Assembly (NCBI GenBank): GCA_964423545.1 | Contig: CAYRFV010000301.1 | Span: 1-6,612, forward strand | Length of the DNA: 6,612 nt | Source of the DNA: JALOOE01 sp964423545 | GTDB lineage: Bacteria > Chloroflexota > Anaerolineae > CG2-30-64-16 | Direction: 5' to 3' | Notes under the pieces: generated by a model | What the model saw: only the letters and a program-made list of their open reading frames with translations | What the model was told of the DNA's origin: nothing | The model's database searches: none | Program-made: the position numbers and the translations under genes | Part shown: positions 1 through 4,843 of the stretch, in pieces | How positions within the stretch are numbered: the stretch's first letter is position 1 | Layout of the letters: each line of letters opens with the position of its first letter

Positions 1-132
1 CAATGCCTGCGGTATGAGCAGGCCGGCGCGCGCAACCTGGACGAGTTCTGGTTGGCGATGGACCGGCATCGCTGGCACTATTCACTCTCAGCCGACCTGT
101 ATGCGCGCCTGAGGGGACTGCGGCCGGCGTAA
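1..132 (+). CDS. C-terminal end of an unidentified protein (5' truncated by window edge)
   Basis: Frame 1 is open from the first base to a TAA at 130-132 and encodes the last 43 residues of a protein, ending ...YARLRGLRPA. About 35 of 43 codons end in G or C, as expected of a real gene in this G+C-rich genome. The stretch is rich in Trp, Tyr, Arg and Leu and looks like one or two amphipathic helices of a folded domain. I do not recognise the family and assign no function. A short GC-rich hairpin begins two bases after the stop, and a stronger terminator-like hairpin lies at 217-255, which fits the end of a transcription unit. The start and most of the gene lie outside the window. Confidence 0.6.
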   Translation, partial: QCLRYEQAGARNLDEFWLAMDRHRWHYSLSADLYARLRGLRPA

Positions 133-133
133 C

Positions 134-153
134 GGCGACCCGCTTCTGTCGCC
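134..153 (+). other. Short hairpin directly after the upstream stop codon
   Basis: GGCGAC (134-139) and GTCGCC (148-153) form a perfect 6-bp stem around an 8-base loop, starting two bases after the TAA of the upstream gene. No T-run follows, so it is not a canonical intrinsic terminator. It may stabilise the 3' end of the transcript or act with the hairpin at 217-244. Confidence 0.35.
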
Positions 154-216
154 AAGACCAGGCCGGCGCCACAAGCGAGTGCGCTCGGGCGAGTGTACTG
201 TAGAGTGCGCCATCGA

Positions 217-255
217 CCGGCGCAGCACAATGCCGCTGCGCCGGATCCGGTTTTT
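217..255 (+). terminator. Probable intrinsic terminator of the upstream gene
   Basis: CCGGCGCAGC (217-226) and GCTGCGCCGG (235-244) are perfect 10-base inverted repeats around the 8-base loop ACAATGCC. They are followed six bases later by TTTTT (251-255). The stem is very GC-rich and lies about 85 bases after the stop of the preceding plus-strand gene. It is also just before the -35 box of the sigma-factor promoter, so it would insulate that promoter from read-through. The gap between stem and T-run is longer than in a textbook terminator, which lowers confidence. Confidence 0.55.
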
Positions 256-260
256 GCGGT

Positions 261-290
261 TTGGCACATATCATGGATTACTGGTACAAT
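261..290 (+). promoter_or_regulatory. Housekeeping (sigma-70/SigA-type) promoter of the sigma-factor operon
   Basis: TTGGCA (261-266) and TACAAT (285-290) are separated by 18 bases. The bases TGG directly before the -10 make an extended -10 element (TGnTACAAT). Transcription would start near 296-298, leaving a leader of about 65 bases before the ATG at 362. The region is A+T-richer than its surroundings. I see no ECF-type -35 box (GGAAC-like) here, so the operon looks transcribed by the main sigma factor rather than autoregulated. The promoter also argues against a sigma-factor start at 179, which would lie upstream of it. Confidence 0.7.
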
Positions 291-352
291 CTGTCCTGCG
301 CGGATGTGGCAGACTACCGTATCTTCTGGATGTCTCATCCGTTTGTCCAAGC

Positions 353-356
353 GAGG
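353..356 (+). promoter_or_regulatory. Ribosome binding site that sets the sigma-factor start at 362
   Basis: GAGG lies five bases before the ATG at 362. It supports this start over the in-frame ATG at 179, which would place 61 residues without family similarity ahead of the sigma domain. Confidence 0.55.
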
Positions 357-361
357 CCAGG

Positions 362-946
362 ATGCAGGATGTATGCACCGATGCCGAAATGATCGCTCTG
401 CTACGAGAGGCCCAGCGGAACGATCCGGTAGCGTGTGATCGGCTCTACACCCTATATTCCGACAAGATCTTTCGTTACCTGTATGTGCGGTTGGGCCAGC
501 GCGAAGTCGCAGAGGACTTGACGGCCGATGTATTCGTCCGGATGTTGCGCGAGCTGCCTCGATACCGGGCTGACACATCGCGCCCGGTGGCTGCATTTTC
601 GGCATGGTTGTATCGGGTTGCCAGCAATTTACTAACTGATCATTATCGCCGCCAACGTCACCGGCGCCATCTGGATATCTCAGAGCAAACGGCGCTCCCT
701 AGCAACGAACCGGTTCCGTTTCATCAGGCAGCGGCCGCCGAAGACCGCGGCATTCTTCTCGATGCTGTGGGACAACTCGGTGACGAGCAGCAGCAGGTTG
801 TCTTATATCGCTTTGCCGATCAGCTGAGCGTGCGAGATGTGGCCTCGGTCATGGGGAAGACCGAAGGCGCAGTCAAGGCGCTGCAGCATCGGGCGCTGGA
901 GAATCTACGTCGCATTTTGGCGGCCGCCGATCGTGCCGCAGGTTGA
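362..946 (+). CDS. ECF-type (group 4) RNA polymerase sigma factor
   Basis: A 194-residue protein of normal ECF sigma length that would direct RNA polymerase to a dedicated set of promoters. Region 2 spans about residues 28-100: the core-binding helices include LYxxYSDKIFRYLYVRLGQ and the acidic EDLTADVFVRML segment. The -10 recognition helix includes AWLYRVASNLLTDHYRRQR (81-99). A linker of about 30 residues follows. Region 4 covers about residues 132-186, with the helix-turn-helix LSVRDVASVMGKTEGAVKAL (155-174) for -35 recognition. No C-terminal extension is present. The ATG at 362 is chosen because region 2 follows naturally, GAGG precedes it, and a strong promoter lies at 261-290. The membrane protein gene starts seven bases after the stop, in the usual position of the cognate regulator. 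The family is certain; the target genes are unknown. Several A+T-rich codons make it slightly less G+C-biased than its neighbours. Confidence 0.93.
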   Translation: MQDVCTDAEMIALLREAQRNDPVACDRLYTLYSDKIFRYLYVRLGQREVAEDLTADVFVRMLRELPRYRADTSRPVAAFSAWLYRVASNLLTDHYRRQRHRRHLDISEQTALPSNEPVPFHQAAAAEDRGILLDAVGQLGDEQQQVVLYRFADQLSVRDVASVMGKTEGAVKALQHRALENLRRILAAADRAAG

Positions 947-953
947 GATCAAG

Positions 954-1889
954 ATGCTGTTCTCACGAAAACCAGACAGCGTGGAGCAGGCTCTAGCGAC
1001 CTGCCTGGAGGACCTCGACGCAGGCTTGCCGGTCGAGGAAATCCTGGCGAGGCATCCCCAGTACACCGCCGACCTGGCGCCGCTGCTCGCGGTTGCTGTG
1101 CAGATGCGGTCTGCGCCGTGGCCGACCCTCTCGACGCATGGTAGGGTTCAGGGACGTGAGCGCATGCATGCCGCTCTGGCTCAGTATCATTCGAGCTTCG
1201 CGCGCTTCCATCCCTCTTGGGTTCAGGCGGCAATGGCCCTGGTTCTGGTTGTCGGCATCGGCGTGGCGAGCCTGATTTTTTCGCAGCAGAGATTCCCGAT
1301 GCCCTCGAATCCTCCGGTGCTGCCCGTGCCCAGTGTGACGGCTGAACCGAGACTTGTGACGCCGGATGCCACCGCTACTGCGACACTGACGCCGGAGCCG
1401 ACCGCGACCTCTGCGCTCCATGCGCCCTCGGTGACGCCCACGCTTCAAGCGTCAGCCACCAGTACGTTCACCGCAACGGTCGTCCAGCAGAACAGCGTCG
1501 CGACAGCCCTGCCTTCGCCCAGCCTGCAGCCTTCGGCGACGGCATCGCCCCGCGCCACGGCGACGCTTGCCGCGACGTCCACTGCCTGGCCGACGGCGAC
1601 ACGGGCGATCAATGTCAATGTGACCTCGGAGCCGCCGCGCCCGACTGATTCTGCGACCGTTCCGACGCCGACGCCCAACTTGACGCGAACGCCCGGGGCA
1701 GTCCCGACGATCATCCAGACGCGGCGTGCGCCGCCGCCGGCGCCACCCACGTCGCCGCCCACGTCGCCGCCCACGTCGCCGCCGCCTCAGTCGGGTGGTG
1801 AGACGCCGCCGGAACCTACGTCGGCGCCGCCCCCGCCGGCCACAGCGCCGCCGCTTCCGCCGGGGCCGAGGCAGACGCCGTCCCAGTAG
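954..1889 (+). CDS. Single-pass membrane protein with Thr/Pro-rich tail, putative anti-sigma partner
   Basis: A 311-residue protein starting seven bases after the sigma-factor stop, so very probably co-transcribed. Residues 8-52 form a helical cytoplasmic domain with the pattern VEQALATCLEDLDAG, then LARHPQYTADLAPLL. From memory this resembles the short N-terminal motif of membrane proteins paired with ECF sigma factors in Chloroflexota and Actinobacteria (DUF5667-like); I could not test this. Residues about 89-109 (WVQAAMALVLVVGIGVASLI) are one transmembrane helix. From about 115 to the end the protein is low-complexity, rich in Thr, Pro, Ala and Ser and probably disordered, ending in proline clusters. 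It is predicted to face outward and could be O-glycosylated or span the wall. There is no HxxxCxxC zinc-binding anti-sigma motif (one Cys, residue 17). An in-frame GTG at 933 is an alternative start. Sigma inhibition is inferred from gene order and topology only. Confidence 0.8.
   Translation: MLFSRKPDSVEQALATCLEDLDAGLPVEEILARHPQYTADLAPLLAVAVQMRSAPWPTLSTHGRVQGRERMHAALAQYHSSFARFHPSWVQAAMALVLVVGIGVASLIFSQQRFPMPSNPPVLPVPSVTAEPRLVTPDATATATLTPEPTATSALHAPSVTPTLQASATSTFTATVVQQNSVATALPSPSLQPSATASPRATATLAATSTAWPTATRAINVNVTSEPPRPTDSATVPTPTPNLTRTPGAVPTIIQTRRAPPPAPPTSPPTSPPTSPPPQSGGETPPEPTSAPPPPATAPPLPPGPRQTPSQ
1746..1781 (+). repeat. Three tandem copies of a 12-base repeat inside the Pro-rich tail
   Basis: CCCACGTCGCCG is repeated three times without a mismatch, encoding three Pro-Thr-Ser-Pro units. 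The period is a multiple of three, so gain or loss of a unit keeps the frame and only changes tail length. It is a likely site of slippage-driven length variation. Confidence 0.85.
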
Positions 1890-1951
1890 CGGTGACGCTG
1901 ACTCGTGGCCTGGAGAGGACCGTCAGGGCGTTCTTGGCTGCGAACTCGTTT

Positions 1952-2012
1952 CACACAAACCAGCACGCGCCAGGCATCTACTGTGGATGCCCGGCGCGTG
2001 CTGGTTTGCGTG
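1952..2012. terminator. Long inverted repeat between convergent genes, probable bidirectional terminator
   Basis: AAACCAGCACGCGCC (1957-1971) is the exact reverse complement of 1993-2007. After one A/C mismatch the stem continues with GGCATC (1973-1978) against GATGCC (1986-1991), closing on the 7-base loop TACTGTG. Outside the main arms a few more pairs extend it to about 1952-2012, with a mismatch at 1955/2009. The element lies 62 bases after the membrane-protein stop and 14 bases before the stop of the convergent binding-protein gene. It can therefore end both transcripts. T-runs on either side are short (GGTTTG), so termination may rely mainly on the very stable stem. Confidence 0.75.
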
Positions 2013-2026
2013 GGTTGGAGGCGCAG

Positions 2027-3820
2027 TTACCTGCTGCGTTTCCAGTACTGCAGATTCGGCGCACCGAACAGCGGATAGTCGAACGTGACGCCATCCTTGA
2101 CCAGCAAGGTCCGGTCATAGTATTGCAGCGGCACGACCACCGCTTCCTCGTTTAGCAGCACTTTCTCCGCAGCCCGGTACAGATCCAGGCGCCTTGCTTC
2201 GTTCTGCTCGGCGAGCGCCTGCGTCATCAGATCCTCGTACTTCTTGCTTTGCCACCCGGTATACTGAAATGCCGACTTCGGGTTGAACACGATATCGAGC
2301 AGCGCAGAGGGGTCCGCATAGTCCATCACCCACCCCATGCGATAGATGCCGAAGTCGCATTCGGCGGGCGGAGCCTCAGCGCGCTTGAGCTTGCTGCCGC
2401 AAGCCTCCAGAGCCTCGCGATAGATCGGCCACCGGCTCGTGTTAAGTCGCACCGGAATGCCGGCTTTCTCCAACATGTCAGCGACGGCCCGGAAGAGCGT
2501 TTCGTTGTTGCCTTCGCGATTGATCCAGAATTCGACCGGTGGAACCGGCTTGTCAGGTCCGTAGCCCGCCTCGGCCAGGAACTTCCTGGCAGCCTCCAGG
2601 TTGTACGGCAGGCCAGCATTCGGATCCTTCGCCTGAGAGCCGGGGATGTCCGGTGGCACTACGGACTGGGCAGGCATGTGCCAGCGTTGTTTCAGCACCT
2701 CCTCCACTAGCTTCTTCCGATCGATGGCGCTGGCGATCGCCTTGCGGAAGGCGGCGTTCTTCGTGGGTCCGACCTGCGTGTTGAGCCCAAGATAGCTGAC
2801 GCCTGGACGCACCAGCACGCGCAGCTCTTTTGCCAGGTTCGGATCGCCCGATACGAGCGCCGTGCTTTCGCTCGGGAACTCTGCCACCGCCAGCTCGCCT
2901 TGCTTATACAGCGCGAACTGATCCGCCAGGTCCGGGACGACTCTGAACTCGAGCCGCTTCGGGCCCACCTGTTCTGGGTTCCAATAGGTGGGATTGGCGC
3001 GCAGCGCGATCCGCTCACCCGGCACGCGCTCGGCCAGGGTGTAGGGGCCGTTGTTCACCAGCCCTCCCGCTACCGTGCGGGTGATATCGACGCGCGCTGG
3101 GAAGAAGATCTGCATGCTCAACAGCTTTGGGAAAAACGATGCAGGCTGCTCAAGACTGAATTGCAGCGTGCGCTCATCGACGGCTTTCACCCCGACTTTC
3201 TTGCAGTCGGCCGTGTTGCCGCTCGCAAACGCCTTCGCGCCCGTGATGCGCGCAATGTCGGTCAAGAGGTAGTAGTAGCTGTTGCCTGTCGCCGGCTCCA
3301 GCGCGCGACAGATGCCATCGACAAAGTGCTGCGCCGTCACCGGTCTGCCGTCGGACCATTTGGCCTCCGCGCGCAGCGTGACCGTGTACACTTTGCCGTC
3401 GCCCGAGGCCTTGTAGCTGAGGGCTCCGGCAGGAACGGTCGAACCGTCGCCGCGCAGGTTGAACAGCCCCTCGTACAACTGCTGCGCGATCAGCGCAGAC
3501 GTATCATCGGTCGCCGCCTGGGGGCTCAGCGTCGCCGGCTCGCTGGCGATGGCGATCGACAGCGTATCGACCGGCGCGTTGAGCCTGGAGGCGTAGGCCG
3601 GCGTCGGAGATGGGGTCGCCGTGACCACCACCGTCTGCGGCACAGGTCGCGTCTCGATCACGACGCGCGTCTCGATGACCTGTGCTGTGACGACCACGGT
3701 CCTCTCGACGGTCTTCTCGACTGCTTGCGACGGTCGCGAGGAACAGCCGGCCGCCAACAAGATGACGCCAGCCACGATCGCGGCCGCGGGCAGCAATCCC
3801 CTGTGGACAAGGTGTGTCAT
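2027..3820 (-). CDS. ABC transporter solute-binding lipoprotein, family 5 (oligopeptide/dipeptide type)
   Basis: A 597-residue extracytoplasmic receptor, the usual size for OppA/DppA proteins plus a linker, expected to capture peptides or similar solutes. Residues 1-26 are a lipoprotein signal peptide (HR, hydrophobic core, LLAAGC with Cys26 as lipidation site). Residues 34-74 are a Val/Thr-rich linker ending TVVVTATPSPTP, typical of Chloroflexota binding proteins. Family signatures follow: YTVTLRAEAKWSDGRPVTA (145-163), NNGPYTLAE (256-264), RIALRANPTYWN (270-281), the conserved MGWVMDYADP region (495-504) and VPLQYYDR (563-570). No frameshift or missing block is visible. The ATG at 3820 is chosen because it begins the signal peptide, has GAAGG upstream and lies below a strong promoter. 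The in-frame ATG at 3883 would fall at the transcription start. No permease or ATPase gene lies in the window, so its transporter is encoded elsewhere. The substrate cannot be read from sequence. Confidence 0.93.
   Translation of the reverse strand: MTHLVHRGLLPAAAIVAGVILLAAGCSSRPSQAVEKTVERTVVVTAQVIETRVVIETRPVPQTVVVTATPSPTPAYASRLNAPVDTLSIAIASEPATLSPQAATDDTSALIAQQLYEGLFNLRGDGSTVPAGALSYKASGDGKVYTVTLRAEAKWSDGRPVTAQHFVDGICRALEPATGNSYYYLLTDIARITGAKAFASGNTADCKKVGVKAVDERTLQFSLEQPASFFPKLLSMQIFFPARVDITRTVAGGLVNNGPYTLAERVPGERIALRANPTYWNPEQVGPKRLEFRVVPDLADQFALYKQGELAVAEFPSESTALVSGDPNLAKELRVLVRPGVSYLGLNTQVGPTKNAAFRKAIASAIDRKKLVEEVLKQRWHMPAQSVVPPDIPGSQAKDPNAGLPYNLEAARKFLAEAGYGPDKPVPPVEFWINREGNNETLFRAVADMLEKAGIPVRLNTSRWPIYREALEACGSKLKRAEAPPAECDFGIYRMGWVMDYADPSALLDIVFNPKSAFQYTGWQSKKYEDLMTQALAEQNEARRLDLYRAAEKVLLNEEAVVVPLQYYDRTLLVKDGVTFDYPLFGAPNLQYWKRSR
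3648..3676 (-). repeat. 18-base-period direct repeat in the lipoprotein linker
   Basis: CGCGTCTCGAT occurs at 3648-3658 and 3666-3676 on the plus strand, 18 bases apart. It encodes two IETR units six residues apart within the post-signal linker (protein residues about 49-58). VVVTA also occurs twice (residues 42-46 and 64-68). The linker appears to have grown by short in-frame duplication. Confidence 0.6.
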
Positions 3821-3828
3821 GTCTTCAG

Positions 3829-3833
3829 CCTTC
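3829..3833 (-). promoter_or_regulatory. Ribosome binding site that sets the lipoprotein start at 3820
   Basis: On the minus strand GAAGG lies eight bases before the ATG at 3820. It supports this start over the ATG 21 codons upstream. Confidence 0.6.
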
Positions 3834-3840
3834 ACGGTGA

Positions 3841-3877
3841 TGGCGGCAGATTGCCGGCGCCAGGGGCCTCTGCCCCT
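3841..3877 (-). other. Two hairpins in the 5' leader of the binding-protein mRNA
   Basis: AGGGGC (3862-3867) and GCCCCT (3872-3877) form a 6-bp stem with a 4-base loop. CGGCA (3844-3848) and TGCCG (3852-3856) form a second small stem, or alternatively TGGCG (3841-3845) pairs with CGCCA (3858-3862). Both lie in the predicted leader of about 62 bases, ending seven bases before the ribosome binding site. They may affect mRNA stability or translation. I do not recognise a known riboswitch. Confidence 0.4.
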
Positions 3878-3888
3878 CGACAACCGCC

Positions 3889-3917
3889 ATCTTACACGCC
3901 AGTGACGGCAGCGTCAA
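3889..3917 (-). promoter_or_regulatory. Strong housekeeping promoter of the solute-binding lipoprotein gene
   Basis: On the minus strand TTGACG (3917-3912) and TAAGAT (3894-3889) are separated by exactly 17 bases, close to the sigma-70 consensus. Transcription would begin near 3882, giving a leader of about 62 bases before the ATG at 3820. It shows that the binding-protein gene can be transcribed independently of fpg upstream. Confidence 0.7.
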
Positions 3918-3949
3918 GTCATCCATCGTTTGGGTGCAGGAAGCACCGC

Positions 3950-4768
3950 TCACGACTGGCAGCGCGGGCAGAAATGGGTGCCGCGCTGCATTACCCGGAT
4001 GCGCTCGATCGGCGCGCCGCAGCGTGGGCAGGGTTGGCCGGTCTGCTGGTAGGCGCGCAGGCGGTTCTGATAGGCACCGTCCTGACCATAGGGGGTGCGG
4101 TAGTCGCGCAGCAGAGTGCCGCGTGCTTCGATCGATTCGTGCAGCACTGCGCGAATCGCGTCGCACAGGCGCGCCACCTCGTCTCGGGTCAGGCTGGAAG
4201 CGGGGCGCAGCGGATGGATGCCGGCCAGGAAGAGCGCTTCGTCGGCATAGATGTTGCCCACGCCCGCGACAATCGATTGATCCAGCAGCAGCGCCTTGAT
4301 CGCCGTGCGGCGGCCGCTCAGCTGGACGCTGAGCGTCTCGGCCGTGAAGGTCCATCCGAGCGGCTCCGGACCGAGTTTCCCGACCACCTGCTCGATCTCA
4401 TCCACCAGCCAGATGCGACCGAATTTGCGCGCATCGGTGAAGGTCAGGCGCCGGCCGTCGGCCAGGTCGAATACCGCCCGCAGATGCGGGCCGCGCAGAA
4501 GCGGATTGTCCTCGGCCACCACCGCCAGTTGTCCGGTCATGCGCAGGTGGATGATCAGCGTCGGCCCGGAGTCGAGCCGCATCAGGAGGTACTTGCCGCG
4601 CCGGCCGATGTCGATCACCCTTCGGCCCGCGATGCGGGCGCTCAGCAGATCGGCGTCAGGTTCGGCCAGTGTGCGCGGCCATAGGATGTGGGCTGCGACG
4701 AAGACGCCGCCGACCAACTGAGGCCGCAGATCGGCCGCCACTGTCTCGACTTCGGGGAGCTCGGGCAT
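3950..4768 (-). CDS. mutM: Formamidopyrimidine-DNA glycosylase (8-oxoguanine repair)
   Basis: A bifunctional DNA glycosylase/AP lyase that removes 8-oxoguanine and formamidopyrimidines and starts base-excision repair. The 272-residue length is typical. The protein begins MPELPEVETV: after Met removal Pro2 is the catalytic nucleophile and Glu3 the catalytic acid. Lys59 (GRRGKY) is the conserved beta-hairpin lysine. The LRMTGQL motif (75-81) supplies a Met, and DARKFGR (112-118) supplies Arg and Phe, matching the void-filling residues. The helix-two-turn-helix segment carries VAGVGNIYADEALF (167-180) with Asn172. A C-terminal zinc finger has Cys247, Cys250, Cys267 and Cys270, with the DNA-binding Arg262 in QRGTHFCP. 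All key residues are present, so it should be active. The start at 4768 is fixed by the N-terminal Pro requirement and an AGGAG site. An upstream in-frame ATG at 4843 would block catalysis. The symbol fpg is equally used. Confidence 0.97.
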   Translation of the reverse strand: MPELPEVETVAADLRPQLVGGVFVAAHILWPRTLAEPDADLLSARIAGRRVIDIGRRGKYLLMRLDSGPTLIIHLRMTGQLAVVAEDNPLLRGPHLRAVFDLADGRRLTFTDARKFGRIWLVDEIEQVVGKLGPEPLGWTFTAETLSVQLSGRRTAIKALLLDQSIVAGVGNIYADEALFLAGIHPLRPASSLTRDEVARLCDAIRAVLHESIEARGTLLRDYRTPYGQDGAYQNRLRAYQQTGQPCPRCGAPIERIRVMQRGTHFCPRCQS

Positions 4769-4776
4769 CGACACAT

Positions 4777-4781
4777 CTCCT
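4777..4781 (-). promoter_or_regulatory. Ribosome binding site of mutM/fpg
   Basis: On the minus strand AGGAG lies eight bases before the ATG at 4768. It is the best Shine-Dalgarno match in the window and confirms the short form of the enzyme, with Pro exposed at position 2. Confidence 0.75.
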
Positions 4782-4789
4782 GGAATGCA

Positions 4790-4822
4790 AAGATGCGACG
4801 CATCGCACCGGCGTCGCATCTT
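4790..4822 (-). terminator. Hairpin with nested palindrome between the propeller gene and mutM
   Basis: AAGATGCGACGC (4790-4801) and GCGTCGCATCTT (4811-4822) form a perfect 12-bp stem with a 9-base loop. It lies 22 bases after the stop of the upstream minus-strand gene and eight bases before the mutM ribosome binding site. On the minus strand the stem is followed by TGCATT, so the T-run consists only of the stem end plus one base (CTTTGC). It may be a weak terminator or attenuator. The left arm is also half of a second palindrome, GATGCGACGCATC (4792-4804), so alternative folds or a protein-binding site are possible. Confidence 0.55.
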
Positions 4823-4843
4823 CCGGACTGAGATGACCGACAA

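Noticed and set aside
179..361. N-terminal extension of the sigma factor from the ATG at 179
   Set aside because: It would span a terminator-like hairpin and a near-consensus promoter, and adds 61 residues with no sigma-family character. The ATG at 362 has a ribosome binding site and gives the usual ECF length.
837..953. N-terminal extension of the membrane protein from the ATG at 837
   Set aside because: It would overlap the sigma gene by 110 bases, covering the region-4 helix-turn-helix in another frame, and gives an Arg/Trp-rich nonsense-like peptide. The ATG at 954 directly follows the sigma stop.
3821..3883. 21-residue upstream extension of the binding lipoprotein
   Set aside because: It would begin at about the predicted transcription start and would place a charged segment before a complete lipoprotein signal peptide.
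3933..3947. Small hairpin GGTGC/GCACC just after the mutM stop as a terminator
   Set aside because: Only five base pairs and no T-run on the minus strand, so it is too weak to call, although the next gene does have its own promoter.
2900..4684. 594-codon plus-strand open frame antisense to the binding-protein and mutM genes
   Set aside because: It runs opposite two confidently identified genes, is Arg-rich without recognisable motifs, and is the expected antisense shadow of G+C-rich coding sequence.
4769..4843. 25-residue upstream extension of mutM
   Set aside because: The enzyme needs Pro at position 2 as the catalytic N-terminus, and the extension would also encode through the intergenic hairpin.
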